A DNA stretch of 64,000 nucleotides from Panicum virgatum (taxonomy: Eukaryota; Streptophyta; Magnoliopsida; Poales; Poaceae): contig NC_053139.1 in NCBI RefSeq assembly GCF_016808335.1, forward strand, positions 37,692,464 through 37,756,463, given 5' to 3'. The notes beneath the pieces are model-generated. The model was not told the DNA's origin. It searched no databases and saw nothing but the letters and a program-made list of their open reading frames with translations. Shown in pieces: positions 9,895 through 26,521 of the stretch; position 1 is the stretch's first letter; the number at the start of each line of letters is the position of its first letter. A program made the translations under genes and the position numbers.

Positions 9895-12075
9895 CATTCG
9901 AGGCCTTGTCACGTTAATTTTGGTTGTATGATGCGCTTAGCTAATTTGAGCTTAATTCCAAAGTTCACTTTTGTCAAAAATTCTAAGTGTCATGTATGTG
10001 TTGAATCAAAACAAACTCGTAAGCCTCATAAGACCGCGGAGGCAAGGAGCTTGGCACCCTTAGAATTAATTCATTCCGATTTGTGCGAAATGAATGGAGT
10101 GTTGACAAAAGGTGGTAAAAAATATTTCATGACTTTGATTGATGATAGTACTAGATTTTGTTATATCTATTTGTTGAAGTCAAAAGATGAAGCTTTACAC
10201 TACTTTAAAATCTATAAAGCTGAAGTAGAAAACCAACTTGAGAGAAAAATCAAAAGAGTTAGGTCAGATCGTGGTGGCGAGTATTTCTTAAATTTATTTA
10301 CTTTATTCTGCGAGGAACATGGTATTATTCATGAAAGGACGCCTCCCTATTCACCTCAGTCAAATGGGGTTGCCGAAAGAAAGAACCGCACTCTAACGGA
10401 TTTGGTTAACGTCATGTTAGATACAGCGGGACTTTCCAAGGAATGGTGGGGTGAGGCTATATTGACTGCATGTCATGTCCTAAACCGTGTTCCTACAAAG
10501 AATAAAGAGATAACTCCATTCGAGGAATGGGAGAAGAAAAGGCCAACACTGTCATACTTACGTACATGGGGTTGTTTGGCAAAAGTGAGTGTGTCAATAA
10601 CCAAGAAACGTAAGCTTGGACCTAAAATTGTGGATTGTATCTTTCTAGGTTATGCTATTCACAGCGTTGGATATAGATTTTTAATAGTGAAATCTGGAGT
10701 ACCTGACATGCATGTTGGTACTATAATGGAGTCCAGAGATGCTATATTTTTTGAAAACATTTTTCCCATGAGAGATGAAACAAGTTCATCTAGGCAAGAG
10801 TTCATCGAGGATGATGGCTCTGCTGAGCCGATAGAACACAATGAACATACACTTGTAAAAAATCCTGAGGAGGATAACAATGATGCTCCGAGAAAGAGCA
10901 AGAGACAAAGGACTGTAAAGTCTTTTGGTGATGATTTCATTGTATACCTCATAGATGATACACCCAGAACCATTGAAGAGGCATATTCATCTCCTGATGC
11001 TGACTATTGGAAGGAAGCAGTAAGGAGTGAGATGGATTCTATTATGTCTAATGGAACCTGGGAGGTCGTTGAATGTCCTTATGGATGTAAACCGGTTGGA
11101 TGCAAGTGGGTGTTCAAGAAAAAGCTTAGGCCAGATGGTACTATTGAAAAGTACAAGGCTAGACTTGTGGCTAAGGGTTATACCCAAAAAGAAGGAGAAG
11201 ATTTCTTTGACACTTATTCACCAGTTGCCCGATTGACCACAATTCGAGTGTTACTTTCCCTGGCAGCCTCTTATGGTCTTCTCGTTCATCAGATGGACGT
11301 TAAGACGGCTTTCCTCAATGGAGAGTTAGAAGAGGAGATCTATATGGATCAGCCGGATGGGTTTGTATCAAAGAGTCAAGAAGGAATGGTTTGTAATTTG
11401 TTAAAATCTTTATATGGTCTCAAGCAAGCGCCTAAGCAGTGGCATGAAAAGTTTGATAGAACTTTGACCTCTGCCGGCTTTGTTGTGAACGAAGCTGACA
11501 GATGTGTGTACTATCGCTATGGTGGGGCTGAAGGAGTGATTTTGTGCTTGTATGTGGATGACATACTGATCTTTGGCACTAGCCTTAATGTGATTAAGGA
11601 AGTCAAAGAGTTTTTATCTCAAAATTTTGAGATGAAAGATCTGGGAGAAGCTGATGTTATCCTTAATATAAAACTGGTAAAAGAGATCAATGGTGGGGTG
11701 ATTCTTACACAGTCTCACTATGTGGAGAAGGTGTTAAGTCGCTTTGGTTATAGCGACTATAAACCTGTCTCAACACCATATGATGCCAGTTTAATTCTTA
11801 GAAAGAACAAAAGGATAATGCGAGATCAGCTGAGATATTCTCAGATCATTGGTTCATTAATGTATTTAGCGAGCGCTACAAGACCTGACATCTCGTTTGC
11901 TGTAAGCAAACTGAGCCGGTTTGTTTCAAACCCGGGAGATGATCATTGGAAGGCTCTTGAAAGAGTAATGCGCTATCTGAAGGGGACAATGAACTATGGA
12001 ATTCACTATACCGGGTACCCAAGGGTACTAGAAGGGTATAGTGATTCAAATTGGATTTCTGATGCGATGAGATAA
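9895..12075 (+). pseudogene. Copia integrase and reverse transcriptase
   Basis: Continues in the same frame after the TGA. The His-Cys segment ends CHVCVESKQ. The integrase acidic residues are visible in [17 protein letters not shown] and [12 protein letters not shown]. Reverse transcriptase follows with [36 protein letters not shown] and the catalytic LYVDDIL near 11550. The frame is lost at about 12062-12066, inside the start of RNase H, by an apparent one-base deletion. The product would be a polyprotein acting in the virus-like particle and nucleus. Confidence 0.92.
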
Positions 12076-12503
12076 AGGCCACAAGTGGATATGTGTTTAC
12101 ACTTGGTGGTGGAGCTGTTTCCTGGAAGTCTTGCAAGCAGACCATCTTAACGAGGTCAACTATGGAAGCAGAACTCACAGCATTAGATGCCGCCACTGTT
12201 GAGGCTGAGTGGCTTCGTGAGCTCCTTATGGACTTGCCGATAGTTGAAAAACCGTTACCGGCAATCCTAATGAACTGTGACAATCAAACGGTAATTGTCA
12301 AGGTGAATAGTTCAAAGGATAACATGAAGTCATCTAGACATGTGAAAAGACGGTTGAAATCTGTCAGAAAATTGAGAAACTCCGGAGTTATAGCCCTGGA
12401 CTATGTTCAGACGGCTAAGAATTTGGCAGATCAGTTTACAAAGGGTCTTTCACGAAATGTGATAGATAATGCATCTATGGAATTGGGCTTGAGACCCACA
12501 TGA
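12076..12503 (+). pseudogene. Copia RNase H, out of frame with RT
   Basis: The RNase H region continues in another frame: [16 protein letters not shown], the [11 protein letters not shown] segment with its conserved Glu, and CDNQ. It ends with TGA after LGLRPT. The shift comes from the lesion near 12064. Confidence 0.9.
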
Positions 12504-13068
12504 GTCATTCTATAGTGGAAACCTGTCCTATGTGATCGGAGATCCCGTGAATTAGGATGGTGAAACAAACTAAAGTCTGACTGTGAGAAGAGAACCTTTG
12601 TGAAAAGGGCTCATTCCGTGTATAAGGTGCATTTCTCTTCTAATCTGTATGGCAGGTTGGTCTATACCTTAATGTGTGCCAGGTGGTTTCTTTTAAACAA
12701 ATGAGTTGTTTTCTTGAAACAAAGATGTTGTCCTACAGAACATCTGAAAGGAACACACCAATATGAGTTTGACCACTGGTCATGGTCTATGAGAATTGAG
12801 TATTCTCTAGAAACTCATGAAGGGCCTGGAGTATGACTTATAAGCTCCAAACCGCGGGGATGCTTTTGCAGCCTAGTACCAGTGTAGGGCTCTGGTCAAA
12901 CTTGTTTGCACAAAACTGGCAATTCAAGGCATAGTCCATTGCACAGTTGTGAATAAGTGTAGCCTTTGTCCTAGATGGAAGTTCAACTTAACAGTCTCTG
13001 TCGAATACTGGTATATCAATGAGAGAATGAGGGTATTTCTAGTGTGGCTTGAATTTCTTGGTGGGGAT
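12504..13068 (+). other. Copia 3' untranslated segment with polypurine tract
   Basis: No open frame of note. GGTGGGGAT just before the 3' LTR is the likely polypurine tract for plus-strand priming. Confidence 0.65.
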
Positions 13069-14201
13069 TGTTGGAGTAATGGGCTTGGCCCATTACTTCT
13101 AAAGCATTAAAAGAATTTAAAGCCCACTATTAATGCTAGGGAATCAATGCGTAATTCCGTACCGGGAATTGAGGAGGATCTCAACCGACTTAAAAGGTGG
13201 ACTTCGTGTACACCACTTGTGAAGCCGGTAAGAGAAGGATGGTGAACCACACGCGCGCGAGCGCTCGCTCGCCTCGCCGAGCCGGGCCGGGCCGGGCCGT
13301 GGCCGTGGCCGTGGCCGAGGCCGAGACGAGGCGCGGCGCGGCGCGGCGCGGCCGGCCGGACGGGCGGTGCGCGTGCGCGTGCGCGGCCGGACGTGACGTG
13401 CAGGTGCCGGTGCGGTGCAGTGCGATATGATGGCTATTTTGCCGTTGACAGTAATTAATCGTGCGATTAAACATGCAATTAAATCTGTAATTAATGGCCA
13501 TAACCGCATCACCTAAATGACTCTGATGGTGTCCAGGTTCAACGATCCTGAGCACCTGAGTCACTATATAAGAAGTACCATTCCCCTCATCCATTCTGCA
13601 CCAGAGTACTGAGGCAACTCGGCTCCTCTCTTCTCCCTCTCCAGTTGCAACAACTGAGTTCCCCAACGCTAATTTCTGCGCGCACAGAATTAGCGTGAGC
13701 AGGCCTCCGAAACCTTGCTCGCCTTGAGATCCTGCACGGGATAGGCGGGCAATCAGGTTTTTGGGTAATGCTTTAGCGTGACTGCTCAAAAATACAAAGG
13801 CTTTGCCCGATTGAACGACTACTTCCTGGTGGACGAGCCGAACGACTACGTCGACTACATTCTGGTGGCCGAACGACTACGTCGACTACATCTTGGTGAC
13901 CGTTCGCGGGACTGCACTGCGAACTTCTTCCTGCACCGATTTAGTTCGACTACTTCGACTGAGGCCAACCGAGTAGATGTCTACTCCAGTTGGTAACAGC
14001 GCAGCCAATGCCTCCGGCAACGGCCCCGCTTCAGGGTACTCCCTGAAACTTTGGTTATTTATATTGTTTATGCTTATCTGTGTGATAAGTATAAACATGT
14101 TCACATGTTTTATTTTACTCCTTAAAATCATAGAAATATTGCTAGTTTATACATTTAATTTTGGAATTAAATTGTGCCCGAAATTGTCTAAATTTCTAAC
14201 A
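13069..14201 (+). repeat. 3' LTR of the Copia element
   Basis: 1133 bp, nearly identical to the 5' LTR, longer mainly by a GC-rich expansion near 13280-13340. The segment complementary to the putative primer site is kept unchanged at about 13752-13766, although bases beside it differ between the LTRs. Confidence 0.97.
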
Positions 14202-14854
14202 GAGTCGGGAGCTTCGCCATGGCGTTGTTTCCCTTGGCTCTGGATCGCTCCGATGTAGGAGTCTCGTCAGCGGCTGCACAAGGTATGTGGTTGCTGTTGA
14301 CGACGAGATGCAGAAAGCTGGCTGGTGGGTTCATGGATGAGAGGTGGATGGGCTTGGGCGTCTTCCTCGCTGGTTTCCAGTGGTGTGTTCAAGCTCATGG
14401 TCAGAGGAACATGGGGTGCGTCCCCGGCCGATGTGTCTTCAGCGGTTCTTTCTATTGCGGCTCGTTTGAAAGCCTCTATGCGATGGTGTTCCTCTTGATC
14501 TTGGCATCTCTGCTGTCTTCCATCTTCGGCGGCGCTGCGGCTGGGGAAGAAGAACGGCGGCGGACGGCGGCTCGTAGATGCCCAGAAGTTCCCTTGGACT
14601 ATTCTGTAATTGATCTATTTGTAAGGGTCTTTTGTGCAAAAACAGGTGGACAACTGTGCTATCTGTATCATTCTAGGACGTTCCTGTATTTGTACTGTGC
14701 TGTATCCGTATCCTTGGTATAATACAGGTCCGTATGCTTCAAAAAAACAAAAAAGTCCGAGTGTACATGTTCAGAAGCACAATTTCACCCCCCCCCACCA
14801 CTTAAAAAGGAAAAAAGAATTTTAGAGTCTCAGGGGTTCTAACGTTAATAGCAC

Positions 14855-15192
14855 CTTGTTTAGTTGCGTCCGTAAAAATTTTGAAATAGATTTTTTTTCA
14901 CATTTAAAGTATTACATATAGATTAATTATAAAACTAATCACAGAACTAGTCTGTAAACTGCGAGACAAATTTATTAAAACGAATTAATCTATCATTAGC
15001 ACATGTTTACTGTAGCAATTTAGTTTTTAATTATAGTCTAATTATGTTCATTAGATTCGTCTCGTAATTTACATGCAAACTATATAATTAGTTTTTTATT
15101 TGGTCTAAATTTAATAATACTTCATATATGTAAAATTCTTATTCGATGTGATAGTTTTGGAATTTTAAAGTTTGCAACTAAAACAAAGCCCA
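14855..15192. mobile_element. MITE with CCTTGTTTAGTTGC-type ends
   Basis: The left end CACCTTGTTTAGTTGC and the right end GCAACTAAAACAAAG are imperfect inverted repeats around an AT-rich core with the grass MITE motifs CTGTAGCA and TTCGTCTCG. No ORF. Target duplication not resolved. Confidence 0.7.
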
Positions 15193-15727
15193 AATATATA
15201 GACTTGACCACCTTGTTCAGAGTCACAGAGTGGCCCGTGTGGCCTTGGCCGTCTCGGTTGGCTTGTTTCCGTTTCGTTCTCGTTCTTCATCACCAGCAGC
15301 AGAACAGCAGCACGAGCACAAAAAAGGGAACGGGTCACCAGTCCAAGCACGCTGCTGCACGCCCCGGGCTAATGCTCTGGTGGCAGCAGCGCCTTAACGC
15401 TTTTGCCCGAAACGGCTACGGCAGCACGGCATGGGCGGCTCCGCGTACTCGGCGAGGCCCTATCACGATTTGGGATAGCTGCTGGGAAGAAAGTTGAAAC
15501 AGAAGCCGTGTCCGACTGCCGAGCAAGTGCGTTCTTCTTGATAGAGGCCATAATAATTCAGCAAACGGTTTCACACCTTCATGTTCGAACTAGTTGAGCT
15601 CCTAGTGTGAACAAAATAATGCTCGTCGACCGTCTAGCATCTGAGCTCATGTGAAGAGAAATCGAAAAACAACAAGGCCGGCGACGCAAGAGCCATTGAA
15701 TTTGAAGCGTATAAAGTACGCGCGATC
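15193..15727. other. Unassigned spacer
   Basis: No gene, repeat or RNA recognised between the MITE and the SINE. Short open frames show no known motif. Confidence 0.4.
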
Positions 15728-15742
15728 AAACTAACAACATTT

Positions 15743-16028
15743 GCAAAATGGCCTGAAGCCTAGTGGTTATAAGAGCTAGCACCTGAGGTTCTGGGTTCGG
15801 CTCCCCGTGGGAGCGAATTTTTTAGATTTAACGGCGTTTGTGCTTTCAGTGGTAGGCGACGTTCCCGTCGACTGCGGAACGTCTGTGGTGACTTCGTCAG
15901 GAATTTGCCGGCTCAGTCTCTCGGAGGTGCTCATAGGGGTAGGGTTGCGTGCGTGTTTTCATAGGGATGAGTGTGCGTGCGTATTTGTGAACGTCTGCGT
16001 TTGTACTGTGTTTCTCAAAAAAAAAAAA
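15743..16028 (+). mobile_element. tRNA-derived SINE (Au-like), intact
   Basis: A box A-like TAGTGGTTATAAG (15761) and a box B-like GGGTTCGGCTCC (15793) form an internal RNA polymerase III promoter. The 3' part has GTGTGCGTGCGT-like sequence and ends in about 16 As. Flanking direct repeats AAACTAACAACATTT (15728-15742) and AAACTAACACCATTT (16029-16043) match at 14 of 15 bases, so the insertion is complete. Confidence 0.88.
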
Positions 16029-16180
16029 AAACTAACACCATTTAACGTGAACCTAAAGGCACTCGTATAAAGTATGCTTTTGTGAATCAAACAAATCATT
16101 GGAAAAAGTTCTGTCAAATATCGATTATATATATAGTCAAACTATGTTTTTTTGAACCCATCACATAAGATTGTCAATAT

Positions 16181-16309
16181 TCACTCCGTTCGGCTGGCTG
16201 TGGCTAGTGCTGATTTGTTGCAAGAAAAAAATACTGCTAGCTAATTGTGGCTGGTGGTGGTTTGGTGTGAGAAAAAATATTATTGGCTTGTTGCAGCCGA
16301 ACAGAGTGA
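16181..16309. mobile_element. Short MITE with TCACTCCGTTCGGCTG ends
   Basis: Left end TCACTCCGTTCGGCTG and right end CAGCCGAACAGAGTGA are inverted repeats with one mismatch. About 130 bp, non-coding. Superfamily not certain. Confidence 0.72.
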
Positions 16310-16670
16310 TCGTGTGAAAATGAAACCCCTGTGATATCACAAATTCCAGAGTCAGATCTATCTATGGTCAAAATCTAATGGTAAATAAAAAAGACACATA
16401 ACTGAACCCACATTGTAACACAAGGATTTACATCTACAATTTTCAAACATACCTTTTAGCAACAGTTCACGCGCTCTTCGCTCCTCACCTCATCGGTTGG
16501 TTTAAAGCAAGATGAGCTTATGATCTAGGATTATAGAAAGATGATTTTTAATCAATTCAAATTTCAGAAAGCAAAGAAAAATAATGAAGAGACATTAAGC
16601 ATCTGATATACTCGTTGCCAAGGTTGAAAAACAAACTAGGAGATGAACGGCTACGCTTCTGGTGATGGAG

Positions 16671-16994
16671 AGGCCATGTTTGGTTACAATCCTGAAATTT
16701 TTTTCACAAAAAGATGAATATATGCATGGTGTACTAAGCGAAGTTTATTTGCGAAATTTTTTCATGGATAGGTATAATTTTTCGAGACGAATCTAATGAG
16801 TCAAGTTCCACCATGATTGCTACAGTGATGCTATAGTAACCACCTCTAATCATCCTCCAACCATGCGGTTAAAGGCTTTATTAGCTGCAGCACATGCTAC
16901 AGTACCATAATTGTGGAGATTATTTTGTAATTAGACTTTATTTAATATCTCTAATTAGTGGTCAAAGAGACTTCACCCCTAACCAAACAAGGCT
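16671..16994. mobile_element. MITE with GGCCATGTTTGGTTA ends
   Basis: Inverted ends GGCCATGTTTGGTTA and TAACCAAACAAGGCT, about 325 bp, with an internal TTCGAGACGAATCTAATGAG motif shared by other MITEs in the window. Target duplication not resolved. Confidence 0.72.
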
Positions 16995-17824
16995 AGAGTT
17001 GGGGATCTGCGCATGTGTTTTTTTTGAAAAGATTACTGGGAAAGTGTTCAGAAGAAATAAGCCACGGTGATGATTCAAAATGCCTAGCAGGAGCATCCCA
17101 AGCTTCTTTGGTTTCCAAGGAACTAAAAAGAAATTGGAGGGCACGTGCTACCTAAGGGTGGTAATAGATTATGACCCTAGTAGTTTTTTCACAGTTCAAC
17201 TAGACATTTCAATTATTTAATTTAAAATTATATAAAATTAGAAGCCAGCTCTTTAAAACCCGACTCTTAGATTTTGTTGTTGAAAATCTCGAACCCTTTA
17301 CCGCTATCCCCGCGCATATTCGCCTCCCATTGGGTGGGTACGGAGCTCACAGGTAGGCATAGACACCGCGCTCCAGGTGTCAGAACAGCAGCGCGTGTGG
17401 GCTCCACACCCCACGCCGGAAGCCCGAGCGCCGCGTCCCCCGTATCCCCGTACACCAGCGCTGCCTCTCCATCACGGGCCTTGCGCGCCCCATCCGACGG
17501 CTGAGGACGCATGCAGGTTCGTAGACCGCGCGCACGCGCTCCGCCTCACCAGCTTCTGGCGCCCGGAGCCACAACCGTCCGCCTGCCGCGGACCCCGCGA
17601 TCCAACGGTGGCCGTCTACGAGAGGGCCCTGGACCCGGTGCAGCCAGCTCTCCAACCACTCCTCGCGCTCGCATCCCACGACACCGCCACACACACTGAC
17701 ACACACCCGCCTACATATACACACACCGGCCGTGATCTCGTCCCCTCCCCTTCCCCCTCTCCTCACCAAAAGGTGTTGGGGTTTTTGTGGTGGGGTGGTG
17801 GTAGCAGAAGAGGCCAGGCCACCA
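16995..17824. other. Promoter and leader region of the helicase gene
   Basis: Becomes GC-rich from about 17280. The start context CCACCAATGG at 17820-17828 is strong. No clear TATA box could be assigned. Confidence 0.4.
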
Positions 17825-22891
<5,067 letters not shown>

Positions 22892-24331
22892 CCGGCGCGA
22901 GTGCATCCTCAGTGCACATACCGTATAGATGCATATATTGCCCTGCTAAAAATATGTAGGCACGACTGGAAGTAGGTTCAGTCTTCCCTGGTCCTTTTGC
23001 CTTGCCGGTCCTCGTCTTGTCCTGTGGTAGACATTGCCATGGTGGTGGTGCTCAGGGGGCAATTGTCACATGCTCAAGTTGGGGTTTTGGGTTTTGAGTT
23101 GGTATGGTGGCGGTGTTGTCACAATGGGAACCTCATTTGGAAAATGATTGAACTTGAAGGCTATATGCAGTATTACTATGGTCTGGTCTGTAAGGGGGCA
23201 AGTAACACTGCTAATTTTGCTATTCAATCGAAGGCAGACCCCCGTTCAGTACTTGCTGAGTTGCCTCTGACTGATGTTTATTGCAAATGAACTCTTGGAT
23301 GTGCAGACTAGCAGTTCTTATCCAGGCTTCCTGTAGTCTGAAATTGAATGCTCCGGGGCTTGTTTGCTTCAAGTCCTGGAAAGGTCGCCTGCTCCGGGCA
23401 GTGGTTGCAGCCGTCCCGATTTCGCTTGCATGCGGCTGCCGACCTGCCTGGGCAGAGCTACCCGCTCCACGGGATTGCATGCAAACAAGCCTCGGAGACA
23501 CTAACGCTTTGGTTTTTTCAAAAAAGAGGCTCGGACGCTTTTTGTATGATTATGCTTACTTTGATACATGTTCTGCAAACACCTGCACAAGCTTTTAGAA
23601 TGGGGGAGCTGCTTCGCTCTACAGCCGAAACGGTAGTGTTCGAATCTGCTCGACAAGCACTGTCAGTGAGCTCCTTTGCTTTAGGCCTGGAGCTGCCTCT
23701 AACATTAACCTGCAGAAGTTAACGTGGCAGCATGGCGAAACATTGCGTCGGTGTCGAGGCCGAACGCCGACGGCGACTTCAACAGGTAATGGTTCGACGG
23801 GCCACAGAAGCGAGGGGGACTGCTGCTAGCAAGCTCGTAGGGCGGTCACATGCCACTTGACCAGTGGACGGACGAGGCTACCCCTCTAGGTGCTGCCCGC
23901 AGAAGGTTCAGAAGCCGATGTTCAGACTGGAGTACCGCTAAATGTTGATCTGAGATTAAAATGGATGTTGGTTTGAGGTTGTGAACTGAATGTATTTGTA
24001 AACTGGAGACTATGATTATTGTCCCAATTTGAGAATACTAGAAGCGTAATTGCAGCAAAAGATTGTAAGTCAATCAAGAATTCTAGCAAGACTGTTGTTT
24101 GGTACTTGCAGAGTGTATTCCTGCAGTAACACAATAGAGAAAAGCTTGGACAATGTGCTGCTGTTGCTTGGACAATGACTAAACATATATCTGATTACAA
24201 AATAGAATACTGAATTGATAACAGCTTGCTTGCTTGCAAAATGAAGCACCGAGTTCATTGCTTGCAAAATATATGCTTGCAAAATGAACTGAAAATCAAA
24301 GTACTTCACCAGAGAGTAAAAACATCATCGT
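22892..24331. other. Helicase 3' region and spacer
   Basis: The helicase 3' untranslated region lies at the start. From about 23300 on I recognise no gene, RNA or repeat. Confidence 0.4.
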
Positions 24332-24745
24332 TCAGTGGTCCCTAAAAATTAAATGCGCAGCTTTTGGCCCAATTCCTGCATCATCTCCTGTTTCAATTTC
24401 AAAAGCCTGTACTTCTGAAATTTTCCTTTGAGAAACCATTAAGTGTAAGGTTTCTTGTAGATGAAGTGTGTGGTTGTGTTCCAAAATCAGTCCAGAAACT
24501 TTCATAACTTCTTTCTTTCGGTCCATTATAAGATTCATATGGACTTGACAATTGGTTCTTGTTTCAGCTCAAGGGCACTTCGTCAAATAATCCATTTTGT
24601 CTTGCACTCGGCACTCATTTGCACAAACAAATCTGCATGATGTAATCTTGCCGTCGGATGGCCTTTTGTTTTGTTTGTATACCTTTTTCTAACCTCAAAG
24701 CCTTTTTGGCCACCATAGCTCAACCAAAATGCCCAAGCCTCATCT
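24332..24745 (-). pseudogene. FAR1/FRS-like DNA-binding domain fragment
   Basis: Read on the minus strand, a segment ending near 24332 shows the FAR1-type zinc-binding pattern: CRFVCANE, then a second Cys (TNC), then EHNHTLH, followed by SQRKISEVQAFEIE and GIGPKAAH, as in grass FAR1-related sequences. These proteins derive from Mutator-like transposases. An in-frame TGA lies between the first Cys pair and MNLIMDRKKEV, and the upstream part (GGQKGFEVRKRYTNKTK) is in another frame, so at least two lesions exist. The SWIM and transposase domains are missing. It is a fossil of an FRS gene or MULE. Confidence 0.75.
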
Positions 24746-25595
24746 CAATTTCTAAATTCCATGCCAACACAAGGTAACAAACCAGGGATCAAACTCTCCC
24801 TGTAGAAAAAAAAAACCCAACAAGTATGAGACTAGTGCATAGGGATCGAACAATTGCAGAAGTACATGATAATCATTGTATATACTCATAGGGAACAACC
24901 ACGATTACACACCTATGTTCATCAGTTGCTTCTTCCATATGAAAGGGGGAAGCTTGATGACCGAGTTAAAGTACAAAGATGAAAAGTTCAGCCAAATCCA
25001 TGAAGTCATTCACGACGGAGACAAAACGAGAGGCAAATTGTCGAGACTTACCACAACTTTGAAGTGAATGAAGATTCAGCAGCGGCGGCCGTCCGCAGAT
25101 CGCCTCCGTGCGCCAAAACAGCCGTGGCGGTCTTATTTTCCCCGCGAACCTGACATCCCGAGGCCTCTCTGGCGCCTTTTTGCTACGTTGCATATGGGCC
25201 GAGCTGGGCTGCTTTGTGGATTGTGCAGGTTCCTTATTTCCCAGATCAACCCCGTTGGCGATGCGGCTCGGACGTTTCTCGGACATTGCTTGTCCAATGT
25301 CAGACGAACCGGTTCCCTCAGTTTGCCGGCTGCCACACTCATCGCTCCAAAAAACACGCCAACACCTAGCGACGAGTTACTTGCTAGTGGAAGGATTTGT
25401 CCAGTTTCGCTCACCACTAGCTCGGAGAAAGCTAGCGATTTCACCAATCGTTGGACAAGGGCAGCCGCAGTGTGTTCCAAAATCGAACGGAAGTCGCTAG
25501 AAACCGAACTTTGCACTCTGTGACGGTCGAACAGTGGGTGTCAGAACTCGAGCGGATTCCAGACTCGGTTCGACTCGTGCGTTGCTGGTGCTCAT
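24746..25595. other. Unassigned spacer
   Basis: No recognisable gene. Part may be further decayed sequence of the FAR1-like fossil, but I could not support that. Confidence 0.35.
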
Positions 25596-25598
25596 TAA

Positions 25599-26511
25599 CC
25601 GTGTGTTTGGTTGCGGGTTGGGCGGGTTGGGATGGAGCGAACCCGCTCCCATAGCTGTTTGGATGGAGATGAGGAGAGTAGGGTTGGCTCCAGAGGGGAA
25701 TATTCCCCTCAGATGCGGGTTCCATTCCTCCCTCGAAATCTGGCGAACGGAGCCGCTCCAACCACGTCAGCGTCTCCCGTCGCCCTCTCCGTCTTCTCCG
25801 TCCGTTGTGCTCGCGACTCCCCTCCCTCCCATTCCTCTCTCTCCCCGTCGCTCCCACACCCTTGCCGGCGCTCCTCCTCCCCATCCCTCGCCGGCGACAG
25901 GATCCAGGCGCCACCAGCGGAGGGGCCACGGCGGGCGAGCAGAGCGGAGCTCACGGCCGCGGGACGGCGGGATAGCGCTCGTGCGCCGCGGATGGGGCCG
26001 GCGGGCCGAGCAGGCGAGGTGGGGGCGGCGGCGGAGGGTGGTCCTGCCAGCGGGGCGGCGGCTCGAGTCCCGCCAGCGGGGCGGCATGGGTACTGGGCGG
26101 AGGTCGCGCCGGCGGCGGAGCTCGCCCAGGCCGAGCGCGCGCTCCTCCGGCCGCGAGGAGGCCACCAGCGGGGGCCGGGCGGCGGGAGGCCGGCGGCGGG
26201 GGCCCGGCGAGCTGCGCGGCACGCGCCCCCCCTCCCCGTCGGGCTGAGGAAGAAGATAAGGGAGAGAGAAAAAAATAAAAAGAAAAAGGTGAGAGGATGA
26301 CAGGTGGGGTCTATTGGTGGCAAGTGGGACCCTCATTAACGATGTTATCATGCCATCCAACCCATATTCTCAATTCCTTCAACCAAACATGGAATGGGTT
26401 CACTCCGTCCCCAAAATCAAAAGTGCAACCAAACAATGGAGGGGTCGGCTCCGTCCCCAAAATTCGGGTTGGATCCAACCCAACCCATTGACCCCACAAC
26501 CAAACACACGG
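25599..26511. mobile_element. Harbinger/Tourist-like non-autonomous element, 913 bp, GC-rich interior
   Basis: Perfect 15-bp inverted ends CCGTGTGTTTGGTTG and CAACCAAACACACGG are flanked by TAA on both sides (25596-25598 and 26512-26514), the target duplication of PIF/Harbinger elements. The outer parts are Tourist-like. The interior from about 25780 to 26260 is very GC-rich, unlike a normal MITE, and ends in a purine-rich GAGAGAAAAAAATAAAAAG stretch. No transposase is present. Confidence 0.82.
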
Positions 26512-26521
26512 TAAAATATTC

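Larger units (their letters stand above)
7481..14201 (+). mobile_element. Full-length Copia LTR retrotransposon, degenerate
   Basis: The element is 6721 bp with TG...CA LTRs and an exact 5-bp target duplication, GAGTC (7476-7480 and 14202-14206). Order of domains: gag with CCHC knuckle, aspartic protease, integrase, reverse transcriptase, RNase H. Integrase before RT defines Copia; a Tork/Angela-like lineage is a guess from the RT. The two LTRs differ by roughly 15 substitutions plus one GC-rich indel (counted by eye), so the insertion is young. One stop and one frameshift break the polyprotein. Confidence 0.95.
7167..14752 (+). mobile_element. Short non-LTR-type retroposon, split by a Copia insertion
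   Basis: A 16-bp exact direct repeat flanks this interval, and its right end is an A-rich tail (CAAAAAAACAAAA), the signature of target-primed insertion. Without the Copia element and its 5-bp duplication about 860 bases remain (7167-7480 and 14207-14752). They are GC-rich and hold no reverse transcriptase. It could be a non-autonomous LINE derivative, a long SINE or a processed transcript. The source is not recognised. Confidence 0.75.

Noticed and set aside
10659..11187. Antisense frames within the Copia pol
   Set aside because: Shadows of the RT-integrase frame.
15755..15810. tRNA gene
   Set aside because: Box A and box B are present, but the sequence continues into a SINE body with A tail and target duplication and does not fold as a full tRNA.
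25441..26360. Several overlapping open frames in the Harbinger-like element
   Set aside because: Low-complexity GC-driven frames on both strands with no domain; kept only as a cargo observation.
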